From NCBI GenBank assembly GCA_027886185.1, contig WOAB01000833.1, forward strand, positions 208,501 to 272,500: a stretch of DNA of 64,000 nucleotides, written 5' to 3'. Source of the DNA: Rheum nobile (lineage: Eukaryota > Streptophyta > Magnoliopsida > Caryophyllales > Polygonaceae). A model generated the notes under the pieces. That model was not told the DNA's origin. It saw only the letters and a list, made by a program, of their open reading frames with translations, and did not search any database. Made by a program: the position numbers and the translations under genes. Positions within the stretch are counted from its first letter, which is position 1. Each line of letters opens with the position of its first letter. This document shows positions 63,001 through 64,000 of the stretch, in pieces.

Positions 63001-63471
63001 TAATGTTGTGGTATGTGTATATGTGTATTTATTTGTGGTTCAATGTTAAAATAATGATTATTGTATATTTGTAGTATTTATTTATTGTTCAATGTTGAAT
63101 TATTGATTATTTTACATATATGTTGTGTATGAATGTTGTATCATATTATTGTGTATTTTTAGTATTTATTTGATTATCTAGAATTAATAAAAGAAATACC
63201 CCAAAAGAATCAACATAGAAGACGAAATAGAATTGTTCATTATGCTGGATGACTACAACCACATTTAGCTCACAATAAAAGAAATAATACATGTTCTTCA
63301 TAAACTAAGAAACCCTAACACAAAATAAATGACATCGTCTAGTTGCGTTTGAAGAAATTAGGATAGTCTCTGGTAAAAGTTCGCTTCCTATCATGTCTCT
63401 GCTTTGATAAAATTGCTTGCTCCCTACAAAGGTTGATAGTACGTAAACAACATTACACAAAAGATACGACA
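63001..63471. other. AT-rich region, nothing recognised
   Basis: GTATTTATTTGTGGTTCAAT and similar TTATTGTTCAATGTT stretches give a weak repeat near 63025-63170. No coding sequence. It lies downstream of the GRF-type ORF and may be its 3' untranslated region. Confidence 0.35.
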
Positions 63472-63846
63472 TCAAGGCAGTATACGATGTACATCATTAT
63501 ATAGATTGAGGTTATACCTACGCATCTTATCCGCATCTTGTAAAATTTCTTGATTCTGCTTAACAAGATCTTGATTTTGCTTAACAAGATCTTGATTTTC
63601 TTTAACAAGATCTTGTTTTTCCCGCCATTGTTGTCGAATAACTGCGTGTGCCCTGTCCTCGTACGTAGAATCAATATATTTCCTGTATAAACACCCCAGT
63701 CTTGGGCATCCCCAATACCTTCTTCCGTAGTTCCACTGCAAATCCCAAGTACGGACAATTGTTTTCAAATTACACTCGCATTGTGGAGCACTTATTTGCT
63801 GATGGTGCCTATTTGGGTTTGTTGTTGATTCGGATGAAGATGCCAT
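63472..63846 (-). CDS. GRF-type zinc-finger protein with coiled coil, 124 aa
   Basis: ATG at 63846 (MASSSESTTN). Residues about 20-60 contain PQCECNLKTIVRTWDLQWNY and GRRYWGCPRLGCLYRKY: C-x-C, N-x-G-R-R-Y-x-x-C and a final C, the zf-GRF pattern (C-C-C-C zinc ligands; binds single-stranded nucleic acid in better known proteins). The second half is built from a 7-residue repeat (ENQDLVK, QNQDLVK, QNQDLVK, QNQEILQ), a clear coiled coil from near-identical 21-base DNA repeats at 63545-63615. Short GRF plus coiled-coil ORFs are numerous in plant genomes and often linked to mobile elements. A complete frame with stop; expression unknown. Confidence 0.7.
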   Translation of the reverse strand: MASSSESTTNPNRHHQQISAPQCECNLKTIVRTWDLQWNYGRRYWGCPRLGCLYRKYIDSTYEDRAHAVIRQQWREKQDLVKENQDLVKQNQDLVKQNQEILQDADKMRRYNLNLYNDVHRILP

Positions 63847-64000
63847 TATTTGTTGTAGTGCTTGATTTCCTACAAATCCATTAATATGAAAAGGCCAATT
63901 AGGGTTACTAAATCGAAAGAAACTGGAAGAAGAAGCTTACCCATAAATGAATCTTCAAGCCCCGCTTGTGTTGGACTTGTTGTAGTGAACAAACAACCCT
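63847..64000. other. Upstream of the GRF-type ORF
   Basis: No feature can be supported; too short to judge. Confidence 0.3.

Noticed and set aside
63540..63620. Short regular DNA repeats that resemble a small CRISPR-like or tandem array
   Set aside because: They are 21-base units in frame with an ORF and encode heptads of a coiled coil; there are no spacers.
1..64000. tRNA or rRNA genes
   Set aside because: tRNA-like matches are limited to primer-binding sites of 11-18 bases next to LTRs; no cloverleaf or rRNA sequence was recognised by eye.

Overview
This is a stretch of nuclear DNA from a flowering plant, most likely a eudicot. The evidence is several plant-type Ty3/gypsy (including Athila-like) and Ty1/copia LTR retrotransposons, CACTA DNA transposons with plant gene fragments inside, GT-AG introns, and one small two-exon gene whose protein matches the plant family of Arabidopsis At5g65660. 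It looks like repeat-rich intergenic DNA. I see only one convincing intact host gene (25257-25803). Nearly everything else is nested mobile elements and their remains.

Left block (1-22534, elements all on the minus strand). A host gypsy copy (element B, 9104-22534) was interrupted in its gag by a nearly complete gypsy copy (element A, 11246-19826, 5-bp duplication CCGGG). B's 3' LTR was interrupted by a related copy (element C, 3895-9103). C is cut in its RNase H by an Athila-like element (D, 1-3894), whose 5' LTR in turn holds an LTR of a fifth family (E, about 861-3295). B itself sits in an exon of a DUF1985-type gene (22535-23534).

Middle (22535-33522). This holds the DUF1985 fragment, the intact At5g65660-like gene, and a copia element (26373-32586) with two 852-bp LTRs but a polyprotein broken by a frameshift and several stops. 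A short gypsy 3' remnant follows.

Right block (33523-64000). A CACTA left end (F, 33523) is split by an Athila-like element (33885-51841, duplication ATAGC). That element is itself interrupted in gag by a CACTA element (35388-40222, duplication ATG) and a gypsy element H (40477-46946, duplication TTTCC). The CACTA at 35388 carries fragments of malate dehydrogenase, thioredoxin h and a Ulp1-like protease. Beyond the Athila element lies an exon-intron fragment of root-type ferredoxin-NADP reductase (minus strand), then a hairpin-rich transposon end, then a 2.2-kb AT-rich minisatellite. The minisatellite is interrupted by another CACTA-like element (G, 56352-62647) carrying polyamine oxidase exons and other exon-like blocks. 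The window ends with a second hairpin-rich end and a small GRF-type zinc-finger ORF.

The parts most worth a second look are the gene-capturing CACTA elements (all four recognised host enzymes are redox proteins), the GC-rich palindromes scattered through the Athila-like family, the pol tail encoded inside LTRs that twice gives in-frame chimeric ORFs after nested insertion, and the gypsy copy H that lost RT and RNase H cleanly but kept gag, protease and integrase in one frame. All family assignments were made by eye from motifs.
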